Below are positions 18,035 to 27,589 of a stretch of DNA of 64,000 bases, in pieces. The position numbers and the translations under genes were made by a program. Each line of letters begins with the position of its first letter. Within the stretch, counting starts at the first letter, position 1. Source of the stretch: Saccharomonospora marina XMU15 (GTDB taxonomy: Bacteria > Actinomycetota > Actinomycetes > Mycobacteriales > Pseudonocardiaceae); the NCBI RefSeq assembly GCF_000244955.1, contig NZ_CM001439.1, forward strand, positions 3,460,136 to 3,524,135, in the 5' to 3' direction. Under the pieces are notes generated by a model. The model was not told where the DNA came from. It made no database searches and worked only from the letters and a program-made list of their open reading frames with translations.

Positions 18035-19524
18035 GCCTGCCATTCCTGCCGGCTGATCGGTTCGGCGGTGGAGCCGTTGCGCGCGAGGATCTCCTCGGCC
18101 TCGGGTGTGGCCAGCGGCCACAGCCTGCCGTCGAGCAGGAAGCCCGTGCCCATGCCCGGCGCGCGCACCGCGCGGGCCCCCGCCGCCAGTCGCACCGCGT
18201 CGCCGGCCTGATCGAGCGCGGGAACGCGTTCGTCGAGCACTTCCCTGGCCAGCCCGGTCGCCACCGAGCGGCGGTCCACCCGCAGTACCTCACCCCCGAT
18301 CACCAGGTCCATGGTGCGCAGCGGTGAAGGCATCGCCAGCCCGTCGAGCACGGCAAGTGTGCGCTGCGCCCCGGCGCAGCCGTCGACGTCGCGCAGGTCG
18401 AGCCCGAAGTGCCGCAGGCCGGTCGGCGCCCCCGCCTTGCCGATGACGGTGGCATGCAGCACGTCGATCGGAACCCTGCCGCACGGGTCGGTCGTGGCGA
18501 CGGGAGCGTGCCCGTCGCCTTGCCGCACCAACCCCGGTCCTTCCTCCCACTCGCTGGGTATCAGCACCGGGCGGTACGGGCTGACCGAGAACCGGCGGTC
18601 CCAGAAGGTGATCGTGGTGCCCCGGTCGGTCTGGTGGGCGATGGCGAACGCGTCCAGCGCGTCCACCCACATCAGATCCGCGCTGAACGCGTCGACGAGC
18701 GAGTTCGTCCTCGGCGCCGAGGTGTCTGCCACCGGGTGGAACCCGTCGGGGCCCAGCGCCTGCACCCCGGCGGCGAACGTGGGGTCCTTGGCCCGCAACA
18801 GGAACTGACCGGCACCGTTCCAGCCCGCGGCGCGCGCCGTGGTGTCGGTGAACATCAGGTAGAACCAGCCGTCCAGGTATACGGCGGCGGGCTGCCCCGC
18901 CCCGTAGGTGTTGTCGCGGCGGGTGTCGCCCGCGGGACGCACGATCGGTTCACCGGTCGGCCGGGTCCAATGCAGCCCGTCGCTGCTAATCGCCAGCCCG
19001 ATCGCGTTGCCGAGCGCGTGGTCGCCCGCCGCACCGGTGTAATACATGTAGTAGGTGCCGTCGACCCGCAGCACGGAGGGGTCGCAGGTGTGCACACCGT
19101 CGAACCGGCCACGGGAGCCCGACAGCACCGCGGGCGGCTGCGCGCCGCCGGGCCCGGCGAACGGTCCGTCCGGTGAGGTTGCCTCGGCGTACAGGATGTC
19201 GTCGCCCGCGGGCTTGGCGCTACCGTACTGGCTGCACCACCACATCCGGGTGCGTTCACCGTCCACCATCACCGTGGGGCCGTAGTTGTAGACCGAGTCG
19301 GCACCGCCGCGGGCAACCACCCCCTTGCTGGCCCGCTCGGAGCCGGACAGCAGGGTGCGCTGCTCCACAGTGGAGGAGGTCCGTTCCCGGCCACCGCCGA
19401 TCGCGGGCTCACTGCCCTCCGCCTGCGGGCGCGCGCTGGTGGCCGTGCAGGCGCCGAGTACCACGGTGGCGGCCATGGCGAGCGCCGTGGCCGTGAGCGG
19501 CCCCCGACCGCGGCGAGTGCGCAT
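18004..19524 (-). CDS. Secreted lipoprotein with five-bladed beta-propeller (GH43-like)
   Basis: A 506-residue protein with a basic N-terminus, a hydrophobic signal and the lipobox VLGAC (Cys near residue 29), so it is anchored outside the membrane. The body has repeated propeller-type strands typical of GH43/GH32-like folds: NYGPTVMVDGERTRMWWCS, CDPSVLRVDGTYYMYYTG, GLAISSDGLHWTR, QPAAVYLDGWFYLMFTD. Substrate and catalytic triad cannot be assigned. The ATG at 19524 is preceded by GGAGGT about 12 nt upstream. It converges on the B-4DMT gene with a 31-bp overlap. Confidence 0.8.
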   Translation of the reverse strand: MRTRRGRGPLTATALAMAATVVLGACTATSARPQAEGSEPAIGGGRERTSSTVEQRTLLSGSERASKGVVARGGADSVYNYGPTVMVDGERTRMWWCSQYGSAKPAGDDILYAEATSPDGPFAGPGGAQPPAVLSGSRGRFDGVHTCDPSVLRVDGTYYMYYTGAAGDHALGNAIGLAISSDGLHWTRPTGEPIVRPAGDTRRDNTYGAGQPAAVYLDGWFYLMFTDTTARAAGWNGAGQFLLRAKDPTFAAGVQALGPDGFHPVADTSAPRTNSLVDAFSADLMWVDALDAFAIAHQTDRGTTITFWDRRFSVSPYRPVLIPSEWEEGPGLVRQGDGHAPVATTDPCGRVPIDVLHATVIGKAGAPTGLRHFGLDLRDVDGCAGAQRTLAVLDGLAMPSPLRTMDLVIGGEVLRVDRRSVATGLAREVLDERVPALDQAGDAVRLAAGARAVRAPGMGTGFLLDGRLWPLATPEAEEILARNGSTAEPISRQEWQAYPAGPTLGS

Positions 19525-19634
19525 GGTGACGCCCGGACCTCCAACCATCCCCCGGAGCCGGGAACACACGCCCGGCCGACGACCCGCTCAGTTTACGTGG
19601 CCGCTCACCCGGACAGGTGTATGCCTGAGGTCTT

Positions 19635-19660
19635 GTCCCGGCGGAGTCTCCCGCCGGGAC
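19635..19660 (-). terminator. Intrinsic terminator-like hairpin after aroQ
   Basis: Perfect 10-bp arms, GTCCCGGCGG (19635-19644) and CCGCCGGGAC (19651-19660), with a six-base loop. It lies 28 bp past the aroQ stop on the minus strand and would end the aroC-aroK-aroB-aroQ transcript. No T-run follows. Confidence 0.65.
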
Positions 19661-19688
19661 CGGGCTGTCCGACGCGGTAGGACCGCGC

Positions 19689-21677
<1,989 letters not shown>

Positions 21678-21681
<4 letters not shown>

Positions 21682-22295
21682 CGCTCCCCTGTGGAGTGTT
21701 CTGTTGTGTTATTGGCGTTGTTCTTGTCGTTCTTGTCGTTCTTGTCGTTCCTGTTGCCGCCGGGCGCCGATTCTGGCACACCGCCCTCGCGCAGCCGGTC
21801 GACGACCGCCGCGGCGACCTCGTCGGGGCTTCGGTCGTCGGTGTCGATCTCCACCGTGGCGACCTCGCGGTAGACCGGCAGCCGAGCCTCCAGCAAAGCC
21901 CTGTAAGTCGCGCGGGGGTTGATTCCGGCGAGCAGCGGGCGTGCCGTCGACATGCCCGTGCGTCGCACGCCCTCGGCCATGCCGACGTTGAGGAACACCA
22001 CGGTGTGCCCGGCGAGGCGCTTTCTGGTGCGCTCGGAAAGCACTGCCCCGCCACCGAGCGCGTAGACGCCGTCGTCGCGGGCGAGCCCCTCGGCGACGAC
22101 GTCCTCCTCGATCGCGCGGAAGGCCTCCTCGCCATCGGTGGCGAAGATGTCGGCGATGCGTCGGCCGGTCCTGGCCTCCAGTTCGGCATCGGCGTCGTGG
22201 TAGGGCTTGCCCAGTCGGTCCGCCAGCAGCGGGCCCACCGTGCTCTTTCCGGAGCCGGGTGGGCCGACGACGATGATCGGGCCACGAGCGGTCAT
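21678..22295 (-). CDS. aroK: Shikimate kinase with repetitive C-terminal tail
   Basis: Phosphorylates shikimate. The P-loop is VVGPPGSGKSTVG, the shikimate-binding region DADAELEARTGRRIADIFATDGEEAFRAIE, and the conserved GGGA follows (YALGGGAV); the lid region is RPLLAGINPR. The ATG at 22295 gives 205 residues, about 30 longer than typical. The extra length is a hydrophilic tail after the last helix that contains NDK three times in a row, encoded by a 9-bp tandem repeat (21721-21747). The tail is probably disordered and dispensable. It lies 56 bp after aroC and overlaps the downstream lipoprotein gene by 4 bp. Confidence 0.95.
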
Positions 22296-22351
22296 GCGCC
22301 CACGGTAGCCGTCCGCGCCGGTGTGTCCGGCACCGGATGGTCCGCGGCCGG

Positions 22352-23545
22352 TCAGCGCTGCCACCAGCTTTCCAGCCCCGCAAGGTAGGACTCGGCGTTG
22401 TGCCTGCTCTCCCGCAGCGAGTCGCCGCCGAACTTCTCCAGCGCCGCGTCGGCAAGCACCAGTGCCACCACCGACTCCAGCACGACTCCGGCCCTGGGCA
22501 CCGCACACACATCCGAGCGCTGATGGATCGCCACGGCGGGCTCCCCGGTCGCCACGTCCACTGTGGACAGCGCACGAGGGACGGTCGAGATCGGCTTCAT
22601 CGCGACCCGCAACCGCAACGGCTCACCGTTGGTGATGCCGCCTTCCAAGCCACCCGCCCGGTTGGAACGGCGGCTGACGCCCTTGGGACCGTCTGCCCTG
22701 TCGATCTCGTCGTGAGCCTGACTGCCCCAGCGGCGCGCGGTGGTGAAGCCGTCGCCGACCTCCACGCCCTTCATCGCCTGCACACCCATGAGGGCCCCTG
22801 CCAGCCTCGCGTCGAGCCTGCGGTCCCAGTGCACGTGCGAGCCGAGGCCGGGCGGCAGGCCGTAGGCGATCACCTCGATGACTCCGCCGACGGTGTCGCC
22901 GGCCTTCCTGACCTCGTCGACCTCCGACACCATGGCCTGCGTCGCCTCCTCACCGAAGGCCCGCACCGGACTGGCGTCGATACCGGGCAGATCCTGCGGG
23001 CCCGGAAGCGGGCCTTCCGGCGCCTGTGCCCCGCCGATGGACACCACGTGGCTGACGATCTCGACACCGAGCAGTTGCCGGAGGAACGCCCTGGCAACCG
23101 TGCCCAGTGCCGTCCGCGACGCGGTCTCGCGGGCGCTCGCCCGCTCGAGTACCGGCCGTGCCTCGTCGAAGCCGTACTTCTGCATGCCAGGAAGGTCGGC
23201 ATGGCCGGGGCGCGGCCTCGTCAGCGGCTCGTTGCGGGCCAGGCCCCGCAACTCCGCCTCGTCGACCGGATCGGCGGCCATCACCTGCTGCCACTTGGGC
23301 CACTCGGCGTTCTCGATCTGCACCGCGATCGGCCCACCCTGGGTGAGGCCGTGTCGCACACCGCCGACGAACTCGACCCGGTCGGTCTCGAAACCCATCC
23401 TCGGACTGCGCCCGAAGCCCAGCCGCCTGCGGGCGAGTTGCTCGCTCAGGTCGGCGGTTGTGATCCGTACCCCCGCCACCATGCCCTCCAGGACGGCGGC
23501 CAAGGCCGGGCCATGCGATTCACCAGCGGTTATCCAGCGCAACAC
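22352..23545 (-). CDS. aroC: Chorismate synthase
   Basis: Last common step of aromatic synthesis, converting EPSP to chorismate with reduced FMN. The three family signatures are present: [18 protein letters not shown] at the N-terminus, [15 protein letters not shown] around residue 140, and [19 protein letters not shown]. The C-terminal motif [19 protein letters not shown] is typical. Length 397 is normal. It is upstream of aroK on the minus strand and begins the aro run after the prepilin peptidase gene. Confidence 0.97.
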   Translation of the reverse strand: MLRWITAGESHGPALAAVLEGMVAGVRITTADLSEQLARRRLGFGRSPRMGFETDRVEFVGGVRHGLTQGGPIAVQIENAEWPKWQQVMAADPVDEAELRGLARNEPLTRPRPGHADLPGMQKYGFDEARPVLERASARETASRTALGTVARAFLRQLLGVEIVSHVVSIGGAQAPEGPLPGPQDLPGIDASPVRAFGEEATQAMVSEVDEVRKAGDTVGGVIEVIAYGLPPGLGSHVHWDRRLDARLAGALMGVQAMKGVEVGDGFTTARRWGSQAHDEIDRADGPKGVSRRSNRAGGLEGGITNGEPLRLRVAMKPISTVPRALSTVDVATGEPAVAIHQRSDVCAVPRAGVVLESVVALVLADAALEKFGGDSLRESRHNAESYLAGLESWWQR

Positions 23546-23579
23546 CCGACGATCCTGTCACGAGCCCACGCGCACTCGT

Positions 23580-24236
23580 TCAGCTACCCATGTGCACCTC
23601 CGAGCCCGCGCCGGGGAACACCGTGACCAGGCAGGCCGCTGTGAGCAGGCCAGGGCCGTGCGGTACCCCGTCACGCCACCGGCGAACCCGCAGCGCCGCC
23701 GCCGTCGCGGCCAGACCCAGTGTGGTCACCGCGGCCGTGCCCGCGGTGACCACAAGGGCCTGCCATCCCGTCGCACCGACAACCGCACCGACGCTGCCCG
23801 ACAGCTTCACGTCACCCGCTCCCAGCGCGGTCGGTGCTACGGCGTGTACCAGGGCGTGGACGCCGGCGAACAGCACGGCCGCGAGCACCGCCCGCGCGAC
23901 CAGTGCTCCGCCGGGCCCGGCCACCGCCGCGATGCCCAGCGCCAGCGCCGCGAGGGGGTACGCGGGCACGGTGAGGGCGTCGGGCAGGCGTCGGTGACCG
24001 AGATCGGCCACGGCCAGCGGCACGCTCAGCGCTGTGACGACGAGCGGCACGGGCAGCCACCATGCGGGCAGGCCGCCTGCCGTCCAGCGCCAGGCCACCG
24101 CGGCCCAGAGCGACGCCGTCCCGGCGGCGCACCAGCGGACCGGCACGGCGGCCGGGCGCGGCGCATGGCACAGCACCCGGCTGGCGGCCCAGCCGATGAC
24201 GAAGCCGGTGACGGCGAAGATCAGTCCCAAGAACAC
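23580..24236 (-). CDS. Prepilin peptidase (A24 family)
   Basis: An integral membrane aspartic peptidase that cleaves and may methylate type IV prepilin-like proteins. The first catalytic Asp is in VADLGHRRLPDALT, and the second lies in the family-diagnostic GAGDVKL. About six hydrophobic helices surround them. It lacks the N-terminal cysteine domain of long prepilin peptidases, as is common for the short actinobacterial type placed beside aroC. The start is uncertain: GTG 24236 (VFLGLIFAVTG) is used here, with a TTG at 24272 also in frame. No pilin genes are in the window. Confidence 0.85.
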   Translation of the reverse strand: MFLGLIFAVTGFVIGWAASRVLCHAPRPAAVPVRWCAAGTASLWAAVAWRWTAGGLPAWWLPVPLVVTALSVPLAVADLGHRRLPDALTVPAYPLAALALGIAAVAGPGGALVARAVLAAVLFAGVHALVHAVAPTALGAGDVKLSGSVGAVVGATGWQALVVTAGTAAVTTLGLAATAAALRVRRWRDGVPHGPGLLTAACLVTVFPGAGSEVHMGS

Positions 24237-24401
24237 CGCTTCAGGCTGCCGTGCGGGCGAGTCGGCAGGCAAGCAGCTCGTGGTACGAGAGTTCCGCTCG
24301 TGACACTGGCCGAGTTGTTTTCACTCGTGCGGGTTTCGCGGCTCGGGCTCGTCGCTGCCGCGCGAACTCGGGCCGCAGCGGCACGAGATCCGTGCCTGAC
24401 G

Positions 24402-24506
24402 GGAACGCAGAACGCATGGGCCGAAGCGGGGAACTCGCGGGCAGGAACGCAGAACTCGCGGGCAGGAACGCAGAACTCGCGGGCAGGAACGGGGGACTCG
24501 CGGGTG
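24402..24506. repeat. 21-bp tandem repeat array, five units
   Basis: Five consecutive 21-bp units at 24402, 24423, 24444, 24465 and 24486. On the plus strand a unit begins GGAACGCAGAACTC and ends GCGGGCA. Units 3 and 4 are identical; 1, 2 and 5 are diverged. Because 21 is divisible by three, all frames stay open. The array starts three bases beyond the stop codon of the anti-sigma gene and fills the gap to the prepilin peptidase gene. A related array occurs at 42736-42904. I do not recognise it as a named repeat family. Confidence 0.9.
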
Positions 24507-24509
24507 GGG

Positions 24510-25169
24510 TCAGCCTGACACGGGTAGGCGCAGCAGCACCGGGCCGTCGGGTAGGCGAACCTCGAGTGCGGTGATCTCCGCACGGTTCAGCGGGGTCCCG
24601 ATGGTGAGTTCGGCGGTGTCGTCCGGTACCGCGTACCAGCTGGCCAGTCGGGTGGCCGTGCCGTCGGGGCGCACGGCGACGAGTACGTAGTCCCCACCCT
24701 TGCTGCCGTCGTAGCTGCACGACATCTCGATCCGGGTACCCCAGTCGGCCTCGGTGAGCCGCACGCTGGCCTGTACCGGGTAGGCACCCAGCGGTGTCAT
24801 GGCGGTGCCCGCGGGCCCGGAGGGCCCCCCACCCGGCAGCGCGATGAGCAGCAGCGCGACGCAAGCGGCGACAGCGACAGCGACAGCAGCGACGCCACCG
24901 ACGAGCCTGCGCCTTCGTTGCCCGCGCACCTTCGCCAGCAGACCGGGCAACAGCTCGGGCGGCGGGTGGGACCGCAACGTCGCGGGCGACTCGACCTGTG
25001 CCAGCAGACCGGGCAACCCGGCCAACTCGCGGACCGAGCGGGCGCACTCCTCACAGTGCCGTAGGTGTTCCTCGAATTCGGCGCGCTCCCCTGGGGTCAG
25101 CGCCCCGAGCACGTAGGCCCCGCCGAACGTGGCGAACGGATCGACGTGGCCGTTGGGGGTCGGATTCAC
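24510..25169 (-). CDS. Zinc-finger anti-sigma factor (RskA/RslA-like)
   Basis: A 219-residue membrane anti-sigma factor that would hold the adjacent ECF sigma factor inactive. The cytoplasmic N-terminal domain carries the ZAS motif H-x3-C-x2-C (HLRHCEECARSV, about residue 35). One transmembrane helix follows (LVGGVAAVAVAVAACVALLLIALPGGG), then an extracytoplasmic beta-rich sensor domain similar to the RskA C-terminal domain. The start GTG 25169 overlaps the sigma gene stop (GTGA). The frame stays open upstream through the sigma gene, but only this part is the protein. The ZAS cysteines suggest redox sensing, an inference. Confidence 0.92.
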   Translation of the reverse strand: MNPTPNGHVDPFATFGGAYVLGALTPGERAEFEEHLRHCEECARSVRELAGLPGLLAQVESPATLRSHPPPELLPGLLAKVRGQRRRRLVGGVAAVAVAVAACVALLLIALPGGGPSGPAGTAMTPLGAYPVQASVRLTEADWGTRIEMSCSYDGSKGGDYVLVAVRPDGTATRLASWYAVPDDTAELTIGTPLNRAEITALEVRLPDGPVLLRLPVSG

Positions 25170-25678
25170 CTCGTCACCCCCTTCTCCTCCAGCACGAGCC
25201 GCAGCGCGCGCAGGGCGTAGTGGGTGCGGGACTTGACGGTGCCCTCGGCGACGCCCAGCCGTGCCGCTGCGTCGGCCACCGACAGTCCCTGGAAGAAGCA
25301 CAGCAGCAGCACTTCGCGGTGCCGCGGGGACAGCTCGCCCAGCGCGTCGGCCACGATCCAGCCCTGCACGGCACGCTCGGTGTCGTCGGGCACGGCGGAC
25401 TCCGGCGGCACATCGGTGGCGACCTCGGAGCGGGCCGCCGCCGAGCGCCAGCCGTCGATGGCGATGCGCCGCGCCACCGTGAACAGCCACGACCGCGCCG
25501 AGCGCTGGGACTGGTCGAGCACCCTGGGGTGCCGCCACGCGCGCAGCAACGTCTCCTGCACGATGTCCTCCGCGCGGACACGGTCGCCGTCGGTCAGGTG
25601 CAGCGCGAAGGACCACAGCGCCGCCGCGTGCTCGTCGTGCAGGGCACGCATCAGCCGCGCTTCGGCCGCTTCGTTCAC
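25166..25678 (-). CDS. ECF RNA polymerase sigma factor (SigK/SigL-like)
   Basis: A 170-residue extracytoplasmic-function sigma factor. Region 2 is MRALHDEHAAALWSFALHLTDGDRVRAEDIVQETLLRAWRHP, with the WLFTVARRIAIDGWRS segment. Region 4 is LSPRHREVLLLCFFQGLSVADAAARLGVAEGTVKSRTHYALRALR, an intact helix-turn-helix for -35 recognition. The start GTG 25678 overlaps the upstream membrane gene stop (GTGA). The operon is 4-TM protein, sigma factor, anti-sigma factor. Two matching promoters in the divergent region (26151-26219) are the likely targets, giving autoregulation and control of the Rieske gene. Confidence 0.93.
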   Translation of the reverse strand: MNEAAEARLMRALHDEHAAALWSFALHLTDGDRVRAEDIVQETLLRAWRHPRVLDQSQRSARSWLFTVARRIAIDGWRSAAARSEVATDVPPESAVPDDTERAVQGWIVADALGELSPRHREVLLLCFFQGLSVADAAARLGVAEGTVKSRTHYALRALRLVLEEKGVTR

Positions 25679-26061
25679 GCCACCTCGCCCCTGATCGGCG
25701 CCTGCCGGCCGGAGACGAACAGCAGTGCCAGCCCGAACACGACACAGCCCGCCTCGGCCAGCAGCGCCCACAACTCCTCCTGCGTGGCGAACTGCTCCTG
25801 GACCCCGAACAGGCCCACGGTCAACGACAGCGCGTAGGCCAGCAGCGTCGCCGCGCCGAAGCCCACGGCGGTCAGCGCGGGCAGCCAGTGCCGCCACAGC
25901 AGCACGGCGGCGGCGATGATCACCCCTGCCACGACGTTGACCAGGAACAACTCTCCGACGACTGCGGTTTCGGACGCCCAGTCCAGCCACACCACGAGGT
26001 GAACCCACGCCGAGCCGAGCAGCCCCGCCGCCACCAGTATCCGCAGCACCCAGCCGACCAT
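25675..26061 (-). CDS. Four-helix membrane protein leading the ECF sigma operon
   Basis: About 128 residues with four predicted transmembrane helices (VLRILVAAGLLGSAWVHLVVWL; GELFLVNVVAGVIIAAAVLLW; WLPALTAVGFGAATLLAYALSLTVGLFG; LWALLAEAGCVVFGLALLFVSG). The topology resembles DoxX/DUF4383-type proteins, but I cannot assign a family. The ATG at 26061 is preceded by GGGAGTGG; a GTG two codons upstream is also possible. As the first gene of the sigma operon it may take part in sensing or be an effector of the regulon. No enzymatic motif is visible. Confidence 0.75.
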   Translation of the reverse strand: MVGWVLRILVAAGLLGSAWVHLVVWLDWASETAVVGELFLVNVVAGVIIAAAVLLWRHWLPALTAVGFGAATLLAYALSLTVGLFGVQEQFATQEELWALLAEAGCVVFGLALLFVSGRQAPIRGEVA

Positions 26062-26150
26062 CGCCACTCCCGACTCGCCGTCGTTGTCATGGTGCCCGCC
26101 ATCGGCGGGCAGTCTCCGGCATCCGCGTTGCCTTCGCGTTCCCTATCGAT

Positions 26151-26178
26151 AACACGGTGCGCCCGGCCGCGTGGTTCG
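26151..26178 (-). promoter_or_regulatory. ECF-type promoter for the 4-TM/sigma/anti-sigma operon
   Basis: On the minus strand CGAACC (26178-26173) and CGTGTT (26156-26151) are separated by exactly 16 bp. This is an ECF promoter of the GAACC...CGT class, like the TGAACC...CGTGTC form described for mycobacterial SigL. It is the mirror image, with the same spacing, of the plus-strand promoter 14 bp away. The predicted leader to the first gene is about 80 nt. Autoregulation by the encoded sigma factor is the natural reading. Confidence 0.7.
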
Positions 26179-26192
26179 ATCCGGCGAGAAAC

Positions 26193-26220
26193 TGAACCGA
26201 ACGCGCGTCGCCTTCGTGTG
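26193..26220 (+). promoter_or_regulatory. ECF-type promoter for the Rieske lipoprotein gene
   Basis: TGAACC (26193-26198), 16-bp spacer, CGTGTG (26215-26220). Transcription should start at about 26227, essentially at the ATG (26228). No Shine-Dalgarno is present between promoter and ATG, so a leaderless mRNA is likely. The element pairs with the divergent sigma-operon promoter of the same architecture. Confidence 0.7.
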
Positions 26221-26227
26221 TAGACAC

Positions 26228-26692
26228 ATGACTGAGCGATCTCAGCACTCACCCAGCCGACGCACCGTACTGACCACCGGAGCCGCCGTGGCCACCGCCG
26301 CCGTCGGCGGGACCGCCCTCGCCGCCTGCGGAGGTGAGCAGTCCGGGCCCACCTCGTCGGGAGGTGGTGAGCAGCAGCCCACCGCAGGGGGGCAACCGGG
26401 GCAGAACCTCACCGCGCTCTCCGACGTTCCCGTGGGCGGCGCCACCGCCGTGACCACCCCCGACGGGCAGGACGCGATCGTGTCCCGGCCTTCGGCCAAC
26501 GAGGTGGCCGCGTTCAGTGCCATTTGCACGCACCGGGGCTGCAAGGTGGACCCGCAGGGAGCCCAGCTGCACTGCCCGTGCCACGGCTCGGTGTTCGACG
26601 CGTTCACCGGCGAGGTGCGGCAGGGTCCCGCCGATCAGCCGCTACCCGAGATCGGCGTGCGCATCGACAACGGCCAGGTCGTCACGGCCTGA
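26228..26692 (+). CDS. Tat-exported Rieske [2Fe-2S] lipoprotein
   Basis: A 154-residue protein. The N-terminus carries a twin-arginine signal (SRRTVLTTGAAVATAAVGGTALAAC) ending in a lipobox-like LAAC, so it is exported folded and probably lipid-anchored. A Gly/Gln/Ser-rich linker precedes the Rieske domain. Its cluster ligands are CTHRGC and, 14-15 residues later, CPCHGS (two Cys and two His, plus the stabilising disulfide Cys pair). Such proteins carry electrons at the membrane's outer face; the partner is unknown. ATG 26228 is chosen because the ECF promoter starts transcription there; an upstream ATG at 26171 lies inside the promoters. Confidence 0.93.
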   Translation: MTERSQHSPSRRTVLTTGAAVATAAVGGTALAACGGEQSGPTSSGGGEQQPTAGGQPGQNLTALSDVPVGGATAVTTPDGQDAIVSRPSANEVAAFSAICTHRGCKVDPQGAQLHCPCHGSVFDAFTGEVRQGPADQPLPEIGVRIDNGQVVTA

Positions 26693-26724
26693 CGCGGGGC
26701 CGGCCGTCACGGCCACCAGCGCCG

Positions 26725-27180
26725 TCACGGCGACCAGACGAACAGCTCCTGCCCGGCGCCGACCGTCGCGCCCTCCGCCGGGATGGTGAGGGTCGCCGCT
26801 GTGGCGTCGAGCGCGATCACCGGCACCACGGGTGAGTAGCCCGCCTGCCGCACCTGCGCCGGGTGCCAACCGAGAACAGGCTGACCCGCTCGTACCGACT
26901 CGCCGCGCACCACGTGCGCGGTGAAGCCGTCGCCGTGCCGCTCGACGGTGTCGATGCCCAGGTGTACCAGCACGGCCCGGCCGTCGTCGGCCGCCACCAC
27001 GAACGCGTGCGGGTGCAACGTGGCTATGGTGCCGTCGATCGGTGCCACGGCGTCCGCGGGCCCGTCCTGCGGCCACACCGCCATGCCCGGCCCCACGAGC
27101 GCCTGAGCGAACACCGGGTCCGGTACCCGCGCCAGCGTCGCCGTGCGCCCAGCCACCGGGCTGCCGACCCGCAGCTTCAC
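26725..27180 (-). CDS. PTS EIIA component, glucose/GlcNAc family
   Basis: Cytoplasmic 151-residue phosphocarrier of the sugar phosphotransferase system, of the Crr type. The conserved pair of histidines is present: ATLHPHAFVVAADDGRAVLVHLGIDTVE, where VHLG bears the phosphorylated His. The opening GSPVAGRTATLARVPDPVFAQALVGPGMAVWP is typical. The start GTG 27180 overlaps the EIIB stop (GTGA). The gene faces the Rieske gene tail to tail with a 32-bp gap. Confidence 0.92.
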   Translation of the reverse strand: MKLRVGSPVAGRTATLARVPDPVFAQALVGPGMAVWPQDGPADAVAPIDGTIATLHPHAFVVAADDGRAVLVHLGIDTVERHGDGFTAHVVRGESVRAGQPVLGWHPAQVRQAGYSPVVPVIALDATAATLTIPAEGATVGAGQELFVWSP

Positions 27181-27413
27181 AGCAGGTCCTGGATGTCGGC
27201 CGCGATCGTGTCGGCCTCGGGCCCCACGATCACCTGCACGACGCCGCCCATTCGCACGACACCGTGCGCGCCCGTCCGCCTGAGTTCGGCCTCGTCCACC
27301 ACGGAGCCGTCCCGCAGTTCGCAGCGCAACCTGGTGACGCAGCCCTCGATGTCGACGACGTTGTCCACACCGCCCAGCGCGGCGAGGATCCGCCGCGGCC
27401 GCTCGTCCGCCAT
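27177..27413 (-). CDS. PTS EIIB component, glucose/GlcNAc family
   Basis: A stand-alone 78-residue EIIB protein that passes phosphate from EIIA to the incoming sugar. The phosphorylated cysteine lies in DIEGCVTRLRCELRD, the family signature. Start ATG 27413. In many bacteria EIIA, EIIB and EIIC are fused; here EIIB and EIIA form a two-gene operon divergent from EIIC, an arrangement known from Streptomyces GlcNAc systems. Confidence 0.92.
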   Translation of the reverse strand: MADERPRRILAALGGVDNVVDIEGCVTRLRCELRDGSVVDEAELRRTGAHGVVRMGGVVQVIVGPEADTIAADIQDLL

Positions 27414-27463
27414 CGTGCTCTCCTCGTGTCGTGCCGTTGGCCGCCACAAACCCGTAACGGCGG

Positions 27464-27492
27464 TTGACACCACTTCGGTGTCGGAGCATTCT
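27464..27492 (+). promoter_or_regulatory. Candidate promoter of the EIIC gene
   Basis: TTGACA (27464-27469) and CATTCT (27487-27492) are 17 bp apart. The predicted start is near 27499, immediately before the DasR-type operator at 27505-27520, so a bound repressor would block initiation. A complementary -10 (CAGAAT on the minus strand, 27493-27488) could serve the EIIB-EIIA operon. Confidence 0.5.
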
Positions 27493-27504
27493 GCCCCATC
27501 GACG

Positions 27505-27520
27505 AATGGTCTAGACCCCG
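27505..27520. promoter_or_regulatory. DasR-type operator (dre) in the PTS divergent region
   Basis: AATGGTCTAGACCCCG contains TGGTCTAGACC, matching 11 of 12 core bases of the DasR consensus (TGGTCTAGACCA) around the palindrome GGTCTAGACC. DasR is the GntR-family GlcNAc regulator of actinomycetes. The site lies between the divergent EIIC and EIIB genes, where it could control both. No dasR gene is in the window. Confidence 0.75.
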
Positions 27521-27589
27521 CAACGTACCAAGGTCGGCAAGCGAAGGCGGGCACGCAGGCACCGCCACAACCGGAACCGGAGGTTCCCG

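Noticed and set aside
24402-24506. Hypothetical proteins made of repeated heptads (such as FCVPARE) read from the repeat arrays
   Set aside because: The frames exist on both strands only because 21 is a multiple of three; no ribosome-binding site supports them.
26642-26740. Hairpin terminator between the Rieske and EIIA genes from the repeated CGTCACGGC words
   Set aside because: The three copies are direct repeats. Only a short 13-bp self-palindrome is present, too weak to call.
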